DNA of 26,641 nt from Promethearchaeota archaeon. Lineage in GTDB: Archaea > Asgardarchaeota > Lokiarchaeia > Sigyniarchaeales > SOKP01. Position numbers and translations under genes: made by a program. Shown piece by piece: positions 7,025 through 14,561 of this stretch (position 1 is the stretch's first letter; each line of letters starts with the position of its first letter). The stretch covers positions 1 through 26,641 of the forward strand of contig JAUWZT010000010.1 of NCBI GenBank assembly GCA_030615145.1, in the 5' to 3' direction. The notes beneath the pieces were generated by a model, which was given only the letters and a program-made list of their open reading frames with translations, made no database searches and was not told the origin of the DNA.

Positions 7025-8487
7025 AATTATTTTCAATTTAAATCTAAAAATATCAAATTATAAAATTTTAAGGAGTTGTTTATATGTTAGGTGATATTAG
7101 CGATGAAGAAGTTAATGAACTAATCGTGATGTTTTCTAAGAGCGTTGTAGAAAATATTCTAACGCGAGGAGTAGTGGAAAGTAAAATATTTCCTGTAAAC
7201 CATTACCTTGGCGTTGCTTGTTATATTTTATACGACCAATCTTATCAATATAATATTTTAAAAGAAGTTGCAAGTAAGATATCGCCTGAGGAGCTCGCCA
7301 GAAGATCGAAATCCTTGGGCCCAGGATTAAACCAATTGGCTTTTTATTCTACATGTATGTTGTATTTGCATGGTCGAGCTCAAGTTATTCATGATAACCT
7401 CAGTAAAAAAAAAGCTGGGGAAACCAATATCGTTGTTGAGCCTGAAACGAAGAAAAAAGAAACAAAATTCATTCTAGACTTTTGGAAAAGATTGAGCCCC
7501 AATTATCTCAATGACGAGACACTAATAATGAAAAATAAAAAAAATACTTGCCTTTCCGACGATTACATTGAAAACTTAAAAGAAAATATGATATCTATAG
7601 AGGATAATAAAGATATAATCAAGCAATTAAAACAAACTATCGCCCATCTAACCATCTATAGTTTCCTTTCCCGAGCCGAATGTAGAATGAGCATATCTGA
7701 GCATGGGCCATATTATTTTGAAGACAACACTGAGCCTTTAATATTCAAAGAATTCCTAGAACTACATATTGGTGACGAAATGTTTGAATTAGATATGACT
7801 GGAAATATGCCATATAAAATCACCAATATTGCGCCAGTTCAAAATGTGATATTTGGAATGACGCTGAAAGATATGAACAAAATCGAGTTTAATGATTGGT
7901 GCACTTTATTTGCCGATCCAACCGATTTTTCTTCAAACATAACATCAATAGGGATTTGGACAAGAGAATTATCACACCCAAAAGATCTTAGATATCCTGA
8001 TTATTTAGGTGAATTAAAACCCCTCTCGCTTAATATCTTAGAGGAACTGTCGAAATTTGCAAAAAGTGCCACGAAAGAATTATATATTGATATATCGAAA
8101 TGGGACTTTACTAAAAGATTGCTTTTTGGGAGTCACATTTATGTCAATAGTCTTTTAAGTGTGTGTGCCCAATACGCCGGTATAGAAGATAACTTTAACT
8201 GGACTTGGCCTTTTGACTATGCTTTGGGTAAACCAATGAAAACCAACTTAGTGGACAAAGAAAAAATAAAGTTCTATATTGATAAATTAGGGAAAAAAGT
8301 AAAGACAGCCCAAGATGAAAAAGAAGCAGAGAAAGTGCAAATCGCAGCTTTAGAAAAATACGAAGGGGTACATCCATTTATGACGCGACTCTTTAGGAGT
8401 AGAAGAGCCGCAAAATTAGACCCATTTTATTATAAATTACAAGACTAATTGTCAATTGTAGATTCAATAATAATAAAAAGAAAAATA
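7025..8487 (+). repeat. Tandem duplication, copy B (gene plus flanks)
   Basis: This is the second copy of the roughly 1.46-kb unit, with the same leader, an AAGGAG site at 7070-7075 and a similar 3' segment. No transposon ends, direct target repeats or recombinase gene flank either copy, so unequal crossing over is the simpler origin. Confidence 0.85.
7084..8448 (+). CDS. Unknown 454-residue protein, duplicate B
   Basis: This is a paralogue of the preceding gene, matching it along the whole length (52 of the first 60 residues are identical). It has one added residue in the charged linker and ends one residue earlier. The central and C-terminal parts differ more: the DFGTLF segment reads DWCTLF here, and the last 60 residues have many changes. 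This suggests the two copies have begun to differ in partner or substrate while the frame stayed intact. The ribosome site AAGGAG at 7070-7075 fixes the start. It shares the proposed transcription unit with the swivel-domain gene, though each copy also has a TTTAAAT box 40-odd bases upstream and may have its own promoter. Function is unknown. Being an acceptor subunit of a split dikinase is inference. Confidence 0.75.
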   Translation: MLGDISDEEVNELIVMFSKSVVENILTRGVVESKIFPVNHYLGVACYILYDQSYQYNILKEVASKISPEELARRSKSLGPGLNQLAFYSTCMLYLHGRAQVIHDNLSKKKAGETNIVVEPETKKKETKFILDFWKRLSPNYLNDETLIMKNKKNTCLSDDYIENLKENMISIEDNKDIIKQLKQTIAHLTIYSFLSRAECRMSISEHGPYYFEDNTEPLIFKEFLELHIGDEMFELDMTGNMPYKITNIAPVQNVIFGMTLKDMNKIEFNDWCTLFADPTDFSSNITSIGIWTRELSHPKDLRYPDYLGELKPLSLNILEELSKFAKSATKELYIDISKWDFTKRLLFGSHIYVNSLLSVCAQYAGIEDNFNWTWPFDYALGKPMKTNLVDKEKIKFYIDKLGKKVKTAQDEKEAEKVQIAALEKYEGVHPFMTRLFRSRRAAKLDPFYYKLQD

Positions 8488-8514
8488 AAATAGTTCAAAC
8501 TTCAGTTCTTAGCG

Positions 8515-9501
8515 TTAATCCCGCGTTGTGGATAAATACTCCGAAATACCATCGCCTTCTTTACCATTGTAAGTGAATACTGCTACTTGCTCGTAAACTT
8601 CAGTTAATCCTTTCTCGGAAGGAAGAGGTAAATATTGCGAAAATATTGTTTTTGATTCTATGGTTCTTTTCTTTCCATTTTCATCCGTTATGATAAATGT
8701 TGATGAAACAGGTGTTTTTTCGTTTTCTTTTGTTTTTGTGGTCACTTCTATGCTTTCTATTCTAAGGTTATCAGCGCCTTTAGAATAAATTATTCCATCT
8801 TGTTTTACTTCACCAAGGGCTTCAGCTTTGTAAAAATTAATTGTCTCATCTTCAAACTGGGCAACAACCCAATTCCACGAATCAATCCCGCCCCACTCTC
8901 TAATGCCCCAGCTGTGGTCGCGATGACCGAAACCCTTAATGGTTCGCGTTTCAATTACTTCCCCCTTTTTTTTCAGGATCAAAGTTCCTGTAGCTATCAT
9001 AGGTTGCTCATAATGCATCTGAGCAAATACTTGCTCTGTCTTAGTATAGTCCTCCTTAAGAAATGCTAAAGGATCTGTACCCGCAGCTGAATTAAATACT
9101 GGAAACCTTCCCTCAAGGTTAACATCTAAATCAATTTGACTATTTTTGAATTTAATTCTCCATTGCTTCATTGGTTTGATGCAGTAATACTTTACTTTCT
9201 TATCGATTTCCCAATTAGCAGGCATTTTTTCAAGAGGAATTTCTTTAAAATAAACTCTAACCTTACCATCAATTATCGGCAAAACTAAAACCAGAGACTT
9301 TTTTTTATCCATGTTGTAAGATAATCTAGTAATAAAAAAAACGTTATTTGGCCGATCAATAAAATTTAAGTACCAACTCTCGTTATGGTATGGAGGAAAC
9401 TTTCCCCAATCGTGGCTATATTCATCCATATCTGATAAATCAAAACTTTCATTAACCTGTTCCTTTTGTTTTTTCTCTTTTGTCATAATACATCCATTCA
9501 A
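8515..9501 (-). CDS. AttH/CrtC-like lipocalin-fold protein (DUF7064-like)
   Basis: This 328-residue protein has the signature GFGHRDHSWGIREW in its middle, as in the hydroxyneurosporene synthase (CrtC), AttH and DUF7064 group. These have a double lipocalin-like beta barrel, and the His-Arg-Asp-His cluster is thought to form the active or ligand site. Members act on or bind hydrophobic, often isoprenoid, compounds, but the reaction here is unknown. The start is TTG at 9501: a TAGGAG site at 9510-9515 is eight bases upstream of it. The first in-frame ATG (9486) is 23 bases away and has no good site. No signal peptide is seen, unlike many AttH proteins. It lies 77 bases after a short-chain dehydrogenase gene on the same strand, so the two may be cotranscribed and act on the same lipid-like substrate. 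Confidence 0.72.
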   Translation of the reverse strand: MNGCIMTKEKKQKEQVNESFDLSDMDEYSHDWGKFPPYHNESWYLNFIDRPNNVFFITRLSYNMDKKKSLVLVLPIIDGKVRVYFKEIPLEKMPANWEIDKKVKYYCIKPMKQWRIKFKNSQIDLDVNLEGRFPVFNSAAGTDPLAFLKEDYTKTEQVFAQMHYEQPMIATGTLILKKKGEVIETRTIKGFGHRDHSWGIREWGGIDSWNWVVAQFEDETINFYKAEALGEVKQDGIIYSKGADNLRIESIEVTTKTKENEKTPVSSTFIITDENGKKRTIESKTIFSQYLPLPSEKGLTEVYEQVAVFTYNGKEGDGISEYLSTTRD

Positions 9502-9578
9502 TAAATTTTCTCCTAATAAAAACTAGAAATATAGAATGTTATTTAAAAATCTTCATTTATCAATCAAAATAGGAGATT

Positions 9579-10379
9579 CTAAAACTCATGCGTATCCGAT
9601 ATAATTCTTCCTCCATCAACTATAATACATTCACCATTAATATAGGATGAATCATCACTGGCTAGAAACAAAACAACATTGGCGATTTCCTCAACAGTGC
9701 AAACTCTTTTAAGCGGGTATGATTTACTTATATCTCCAATCCATTGCTCAATTTCTGCTGAACTTCGATCTCCTTCTGAATTTGCTATTCTTACGAATCC
9801 GGGACAAACCGTATTTGCTCGAATTTCAGGCGAAAAATCTATGGCAATCGTTCTTGTTAAAGAATTAATCGCCGCTTTAGTTACTGGATAAATACTAAAA
9901 TTTTTCAAAACTTTAAAAGCAGCACTAGACGATATGTTAACGATCGTTCCTCCTCCACTTTTTAGTATCAAAGGTATAGCGTATTTGGCAAATCTAAAAT
10001 ATCCGTTTAAATTAACGTCAAGAATTCGGTTCCAATCTTCTTCTGGTGTTTCTACAATATTTTTAAAAATATCACCTTTATAAGATGCAGCACAATTTAC
10101 TAAACAATGGAGCTTATCGAATTCTTTTTTGGTAATTTCTATCGCATCTTTAACTTCATCCGTATTTGAAACATCAGCTTTTATAAATATGGCAGTTCCA
10201 CCTTTTTTTCTAATCGTATCAACGGTTCTTTTGCCCATTTTTTCTAAAATATCAACAACAACGACCTTAGCGCCTTCAGAAGCAAATTTAATCGCTATCT
10301 CGCTTCCAATTGATGGACCGCCGTTTTTATAACCTGAAGCAGCTCCTGTCACTAAGACTACTTTATTTTGCAATTTCAT
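9579..10379 (-). CDS. Short-chain dehydrogenase/reductase (SDR) with extended glycine loop
   Basis: This 266-residue classical SDR probably performs NAD(P)-dependent alcohol/ketone interconversion. Features seen are an N-terminal beta-strand into TGAASG (11-16), the cofactor acidic residue in VVVVD (39-43), ADV (69-71), NLNG (123-126), serines 150-152, and the catalytic Y164xxxK168. The C-terminal ASDDSSYINGECIIVDGG is typical. Two things are odd. The TGxxxGxG loop is split by a seven-residue insertion (YKNGGPS) before the second glycine pair, and the usual NNAG is VNCAA. It is divergent from the small membrane protein at 10494 and upstream of the lipocalin-fold gene on the same strand. The substrate is not determined. 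Confidence 0.88.
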   Translation of the reverse strand: MKLQNKVVLVTGAASGYKNGGPSIGSEIAIKFASEGAKVVVVDILEKMGKRTVDTIRKKGGTAIFIKADVSNTDEVKDAIEITKKEFDKLHCLVNCAASYKGDIFKNIVETPEEDWNRILDVNLNGYFRFAKYAIPLILKSGGGTIVNISSSAAFKVLKNFSIYPVTKAAINSLTRTIAIDFSPEIRANTVCPGFVRIANSEGDRSSAEIEQWIGDISKSYPLKRVCTVEEIANVVLFLASDDSSYINGECIIVDGGRIISDTHEF

Positions 10380-10493
10380 AATTTAATTCATATGTTTTTA
10401 TCAAATTAAATTTATAGCCAAAATAAAGAAAAAATTAAATATTCATGAAATTTTAAAAAAGAATATATTAAAAATTAAAAACTAGGTTTTTAT

Positions 10494-10898
10494 ATGGGAA
10501 TATTTGATATTTTCAACGCAGATTGGGCTCAAACTTTTAGCACTCCTGAAGGAATAATAGGGTTTCTTATTTCTTATTTGATCTTTCTTATAATAATGGC
10601 GCTCTTTCTTAAGCTTGCTTTAAATCTTTTCAGTAAAGCGAAACACACAGATCTCGGAGAAGTCTTTGTAACATCGTTAATCTTAACCATTCTTTTTGCT
10701 CTTACATTTTTGTTTCTGGGTGGGTGGTTAGCATGGGTCATAGTTTTAATTGTTACGTGGTTAATCATTAACGGACGGCATCATACTGGATTTTTAGGAG
10801 CGATAGTAGTTACAATTCTAGCTTTTATACTATTTATAATTGTTATTATATTGCTGGTTGTGCTATTTGGTTTTACCCTATTTATTATACTATTTTAA
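10494..10898 (+). CDS. Small integral membrane protein, four predicted helices
   Basis: This 134-residue protein is very hydrophobic. Likely membrane helices lie at about residues 20-45, 58-76, 78-93 and 100-133. Between the first two is a short polar loop containing FSKAKHTDLGE. There is no recognised family and no catalytic motif. The first 18 residues could lie along the membrane surface. It begins at ATG with only a weak AGG upstream and is probably transcribed alone, divergently from the SDR gene. A strong T-tract follows it. Confidence 0.65.
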   Translation: MGIFDIFNADWAQTFSTPEGIIGFLISYLIFLIIMALFLKLALNLFSKAKHTDLGEVFVTSLILTILFALTFLFLGGWLAWVIVLIVTWLIINGRHHTGFLGAIVVTILAFILFIIVIILLVVLFGFTLFIILF

Positions 10899-10912
10899 AT
10901 TAAATTTTAAAT

Positions 10913-10923
10913 CTTTTTTTTTT
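10913..10923 (+). terminator. Oligo-T terminator after the small membrane protein
   Basis: An uninterrupted run of T bases begins 15 bases after the stop codon, between two convergent genes. It is a typical archaeal termination signal. Confidence 0.45.
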
Positions 10924-10982
10924 CTCTTAAATTTATATTAAATGAAAAAACCAATTTAACAAATGATAAGAAAAAAGATTTT

Positions 10983-12302
10983 TTAAGTATTAGTTAAAGA
11001 TTTTATTCTCTCGTCAAATTCTTTCTCTGTAGATTCAATTTCTCTTACGACATTTTTAAGGACTGGAATCCAGAAAAAGGGAATAAAAACCCAAAAGAAA
11101 ATTGAAATCATCATTCCAATAGCAAAACCGAATATATCTGCGATAATGGTTCCGATTAAAGGACCAATCGCCCGTCCAATGATGTCAAAAAAATTTGAGG
11201 TTGCCAACACAGTTCCACGGTTTTCTGGTAAGTTTAAGTCTACGACTGTGGCATACCAGTTTCCGTTTACGGCTCCATTTGCAAACATTCCAATACTGAA
11301 TAGTACGATCCAAATTAATAACCCTGGAAATAAATTAGGAGCACTAAACGGAATAAATAGTGCGGCGAATAGAAATGGAATAGGTGCAATATTACCAAAT
11401 AACGCTAAAAGAACCCTCGCTTTTTTATTGCCTTTTTTAAACTTCTTGTCTCCAATATACCCAAACACTACAGTCCCAAGTATGATACTTACGAGGATAA
11501 TTAAGAAAATTAGCACAGTCACATCCGTGGTAATCCCATGATGTACTTCCATATATGCGTAAAGTAAGGTTAGTATAATGCCGGTAGGAATCGTATCTAC
11601 AAAATTAACAACTAACCAAATGTTAGCTTTCTTTTTAAAAATTATCCTTACATCTGATAGTTTTATCCTATAAGAGTAATCGACAGCGTCTATATCAAAG
11701 GAGTGATCTTTACCCAAACGAGAAGGTTCTTTAAAAAGCAAAAATAATAACGATGCCAAAATTCCAACAATGCCAATTACTAGAAAGGGGAATCTCCAAT
11801 CAGTACTACCAGCGTATGTCGCTAAAGCGCTACCAAAAACTATTCCAAAAAAAGATGCGATCGAGAAAAACGAGAAGCCTTTAGAGCGATCCTCACTCGA
11901 GACTATATCCCCCATTAACGAAAAAATGCTCGGAATTAATGCGCCGTACCCTATTCCTGTTAAGATAGTTAAGAAGAAAAAAACGGAATAACCAACGATT
12001 CCAGTTGGAACAGTTATAGTGAAAAGCGAAAATATGGAAAATATTAAGGCACCAAAAAACACGATCCACTTTCTAACGATTTTATCGGCCAAATACCCAA
12101 AAATTAACATCGTTATCCCAGTAAAAATCATAAAAGAGAAAGTAAGTACTCCAATAGGTGCAGTATCACCTCCAAACCCGAAATAGCTTGAAATGACGAG
12201 TAAATTCGGCGAAATCATATTTGATACTGAATTAATAAGCGTAATGATCAAAACAAATAGAATAATTGACAGTAATGGCATTTTCTTAGAAATATCGTTC
12301 AT
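10983..12302 (-). CDS. Major facilitator superfamily (MFS) transporter
   Basis: This 439-residue protein has about twelve membrane helices in two halves joined by a charged cytoplasmic loop (around LGKDHSFDIDAVDYSYRIKL). The family signature between helices 2 and 3 is seen as FGYLADKIVRKW, and the equivalent in the second half is FGYIGDKKFKKG. The segment NLPENRGTVLAT is common in MFS proteins of the sugar-phosphate/spinster-like and drug-efflux groups. It should move a small solute across the cytoplasmic membrane by secondary transport. The substrate is not predictable here. The winged-helix regulator gene lies 142 bases upstream on the same strand and is a candidate controller. Confidence 0.88.
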   Translation of the reverse strand: MNDISKKMPLLSIILFVLIITLINSVSNMISPNLLVISSYFGFGGDTAPIGVLTFSFMIFTGITMLIFGYLADKIVRKWIVFFGALIFSIFSLFTITVPTGIVGYSVFFFLTILTGIGYGALIPSIFSLMGDIVSSEDRSKGFSFFSIASFFGIVFGSALATYAGSTDWRFPFLVIGIVGILASLLFLLFKEPSRLGKDHSFDIDAVDYSYRIKLSDVRIIFKKKANIWLVVNFVDTIPTGIILTLLYAYMEVHHGITTDVTVLIFLIILVSIILGTVVFGYIGDKKFKKGNKKARVLLALFGNIAPIPFLFAALFIPFSAPNLFPGLLIWIVLFSIGMFANGAVNGNWYATVVDLNLPENRGTVLATSNFFDIIGRAIGPLIGTIIADIFGFAIGMMISIFFWVFIPFFWIPVLKNVVREIESTEKEFDERIKSLTNT

Positions 12303-12444
12303 ACTATAAATATAAACTTTATTCTATAAAAAGATTAAAAAAGACTTTGAAACTTAAAATAATTCACAAAGAATTAGATTGCAATATTTTAATTAGTCTT
12401 ACATCAAAAAAAGATTCTAAAAACATAGATATGCAGATTAAAAC

Positions 12445-12891
12445 TTAACACAGCTCCCCAAGTTTCTCGTAGCAGTCAAAAACACTATCTAAATTTTCGA
12501 TATAGTTTAACATAGATGCATACCATCTATCAAGTAATTCGCGAGTCTGCTCCTTAATCATTTCTAAATCTTTTGCTCCGTAAACATATAAGTATCCACG
12601 TTTAATCTTTTCTTCTCTATCCTTTTTTTCGCTGAATTCTTTTAAAGACATTGATTTTCTTTCGATAACATTAACTTCAATTAGAGTTTGGAGGGCTCTT
12701 TGAATTGAGCTACGATCTTTTTTAAAAATTTCTGTTAATTCCATCGTACTAACGTTGTCGTGTTTTAATAAATAAGAAAAAACAACTGATTCTATAACGT
12801 TAAGTCCTAATATGCATTTAAATAATTTTCCACTTTTAAAAATCTTTTTCTCCTCTAACATTCCTTTTAATTGGTCTGAAATACTTTCCAA
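12445..12891 (-). CDS. Winged-helix transcriptional regulator, TrmB/MarR-like
   Basis: This 148-residue protein has a helix-turn-helix (about residues 28-75: ESVVFSYLLKHDNVSTMELT then RSSIQRALQTL), a wing with GYLYVYGA (about 93-101) and a C-terminal helical segment that likely dimerises. The order resembles archaeal TrmB/MarR-type one-domain regulators. The start is TTG at 12891: GGTG at 12899-12902 stands seven bases upstream, whereas the first internal ATG (Met11) has no such site. It lies between the thioredoxin gene and the MFS gene on the same strand, so it may regulate the transporter or itself. No effector-binding domain is visible. Confidence 0.75.
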   Translation of the reverse strand: MESISDQLKGMLEEKKIFKSGKLFKCILGLNVIESVVFSYLLKHDNVSTMELTEIFKKDRSSIQRALQTLIEVNVIERKSMSLKEFSEKKDREEKIKRGYLYVYGAKDLEMIKEQTRELLDRWYASMLNYIENLDSVFDCYEKLGELC

Positions 12892-12958
12892 GGATTAACA
12901 CCAATAATTATTTTGTTATTAAATTTAAAATTTAATAAAGTAAAAAATAAAAAATAAA

Positions 12959-13432
12959 TTACGCGAAAGACTGAAGTTTTTCCAGGATTCTGTTCATGTA
13001 ATCTTCGTTTACTGCGCCAACAATTTTATGTATTACCTTATTATCTTTAATAAATAATGTCGTAGGAATTCCAGTAATTCTGTAATTTTGGGCTATAGAA
13101 CCGACTTCGTCAACGTTTACTTTAACAAAGATAAAATCTTGATAGCGTTCCTTTTGAATTTTTTCGAATATTGGTGCAAACATCATGCAAGGAGAACACC
13201 AAACCGCCCAGAAATCTATTATTATAACCTTATCAGAGAAATCTTGGGTTAATTTATTAAACTCTTCTGCCGAATGAATTTTAACTATTTCTGTTGGCAT
13301 CAATTGAGTTTTTACCAGCATTTCGGCCTTTTTTAGCCGAATTTTTTCTAAATCATTATCAGACATTTTCTTTTCCGTTTTTGTGTTGTTTACCATTAAG
13401 TTTAAAGTGGTGATATAGTGCATCACAATCAC
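12959..13432 (-). CDS. Thioredoxin with N-terminal helical extension
   Basis: This is a thioredoxin fold with the active site WCSPC (Cys79 and Cys82), preceded by VIIIDFWAVW, and cis-proline in GIPTTLF. The usual WCGPC glycine is serine. A charged helix with EKIRLKKAEMLVK precedes the fold, a frequent addition in archaeal thioredoxins. The first possible start is GTG at 13432. Internal ATGs are at 13423, 13396 and 13366. Met23 (13366), giving MSDNDLEKIR, looks most like related N-termini, so the protein may be about 135 residues. It probably reduces protein disulfides in the cytoplasm. No thioredoxin reductase is nearby. Confidence 0.85.
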   Translation of the reverse strand: MIVMHYITTLNLMVNNTKTEKKMSDNDLEKIRLKKAEMLVKTQLMPTEIVKIHSAEEFNKLTQDFSDKVIIIDFWAVWCSPCMMFAPIFEKIQKERYQDFIFVKVNVDEVGSIAQNYRITGIPTTLFIKDNKVIHKIVGAVNEDYMNRILEKLQSFA

Positions 13433-13659
13433 ATAACTTTATTAATTTATAATATTTAGCCTTCTATTTAAAGCTCGCGATTATGAAAAAAAAGTCCCAA
13501 CAAAAGAACGAAAAAACGAAAAATTTTCAAAACTCTTTTTATAATTATAATCAATAAAGATTAACAATATTAGTAGCCTATTTTTCTATTAATAACACTT
13601 AAAAGAGCAAATTTATTCTATTTTTCTATAAAGAGATATTGATATCGGTGTAATTAAAG

Positions 13660-14412
13660 ATGAACATTCATTCGCTTTTTATATTAAAAAATACTGGAGC
13701 TTGTATTTACAGCAAAAATATCACGAGCGATTTTGATAATATTGAACCCAATTTAATTACGCCCTTTTTTTCAGCGTTATTTTCATTCTCAGCAAATGTT
13801 ATCTCTAAACAAACTCCGGAAATTCTTGAAATGGGCGGATTTAGAATTGCTTTTAAAGTGAAAGGAGAATTTATTTATGCTATTTTAGCGGATTCAAGTG
13901 CAAGTTTATTGTTTATTAATTCCCGTTTGGTTAGTATAGTTGATGTATTTGAAGAATTTTTAGAGAACAACGATGTTGAAGATTACCAAATAATCGAAAG
14001 CGCCGAATTCGACTCTAAAATTGATTCAATTATTACCGGTGAAGATGAATTGATCGGTAGTCAACCTTTATATAGAAAAATTATCGATTTCATTAAGAGA
14101 TTAGTGTTAGAAAATGAGATAATAGGAGCTGCTTTATTTACGATCAATGGAAAAGTAATTTATACTTCTCTCCCGCACAATATATTGTTATCCTCTTTAA
14201 AAGAATTAGAAATTAGACATATGGTGGCAAACGAATTCAAATTGACGTTTGTTAGCTTAGACAATGGACAAAAAGTCTTTACGAGAAAAATAAATATTCC
14301 GTGGAAGCTCGATCCATTATTGATCGTAGTGTTATTCGAGTCTTCGGTCCCTCTCGGTATGGCTGAATTAAATTTAGATAAATTAGTTAAAACAATCGAA
14401 AATATCCTTTAG
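13660..14412 (+). CDS. Longin-like plus roadblock-like two-domain protein
   Basis: This 250-residue protein appears to have two alpha/beta domains. Residues 1-115 start with a strand MNIHSLFILKNTGACIYSKN, then helix, strands (FRIAFKVKGEFIYAILAD) and a final long helix, as in longin-like domains of trafficking proteins. Residues ~140-250 have IIGAALFTINGKVIYTS and end LGMAELNLDKLVKTIENIL. This is the strand, GAxL, dGK and C-terminal helix pattern of roadblock/LC7 (MglB-like) domains. Both domain types often partner small GTPases, and an Arf-like GTPase lies at 19475. A GGTG site (13647-13650) nine bases upstream supports the ATG. The domain assignment is by fold pattern and is uncertain. A TnpB element is inserted just downstream. 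Confidence 0.55.
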   Translation: MNIHSLFILKNTGACIYSKNITSDFDNIEPNLITPFFSALFSFSANVISKQTPEILEMGGFRIAFKVKGEFIYAILADSSASLLFINSRLVSIVDVFEEFLENNDVEDYQIIESAEFDSKIDSIITGEDELIGSQPLYRKIIDFIKRLVLENEIIGAALFTINGKVIYTSLPHNILLSSLKELEIRHMVANEFKLTFVSLDNGQKVFTRKINIPWKLDPLLIVVLFESSVPLGMAELNLDKLVKTIENIL

Positions 14413-14442
14413 TTTTTTATTAGTTAATATTTTATTATGAAC

Positions 14443-14484
14443 GCTTAAGAAAACACCTCCATTTATGGGGGTGATGAATTAAGC
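14443..14484 (+). repeat. Left-end nested hairpin of the TnpB element
   Basis: The outer stem is GCTTAA (14443-14448) with TTAAGC (14479-14484). A 5/5 internal loop follows. The inner stem is CACCTCC (14454-14460) with GGGGGTG (14467-14473), with one G-T wobble and a six-base loop. This is the kind of subterminal structure that a Y1 transposase recognises. Confidence 0.7.
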
Positions 14485-14561
14485 ACGATCTTTTTTAAAA
14501 AAATCAAAAAACCACTATACTTTAATCCATTTAAAGAATGATTCTTTCTTTTTAGGTACAA

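Noticed and set aside
5567..8487. Duplicated block as a transposon
   Set aside because: No recombinase, terminal repeats or target-site duplication was seen; the copies are plain tandem genes.
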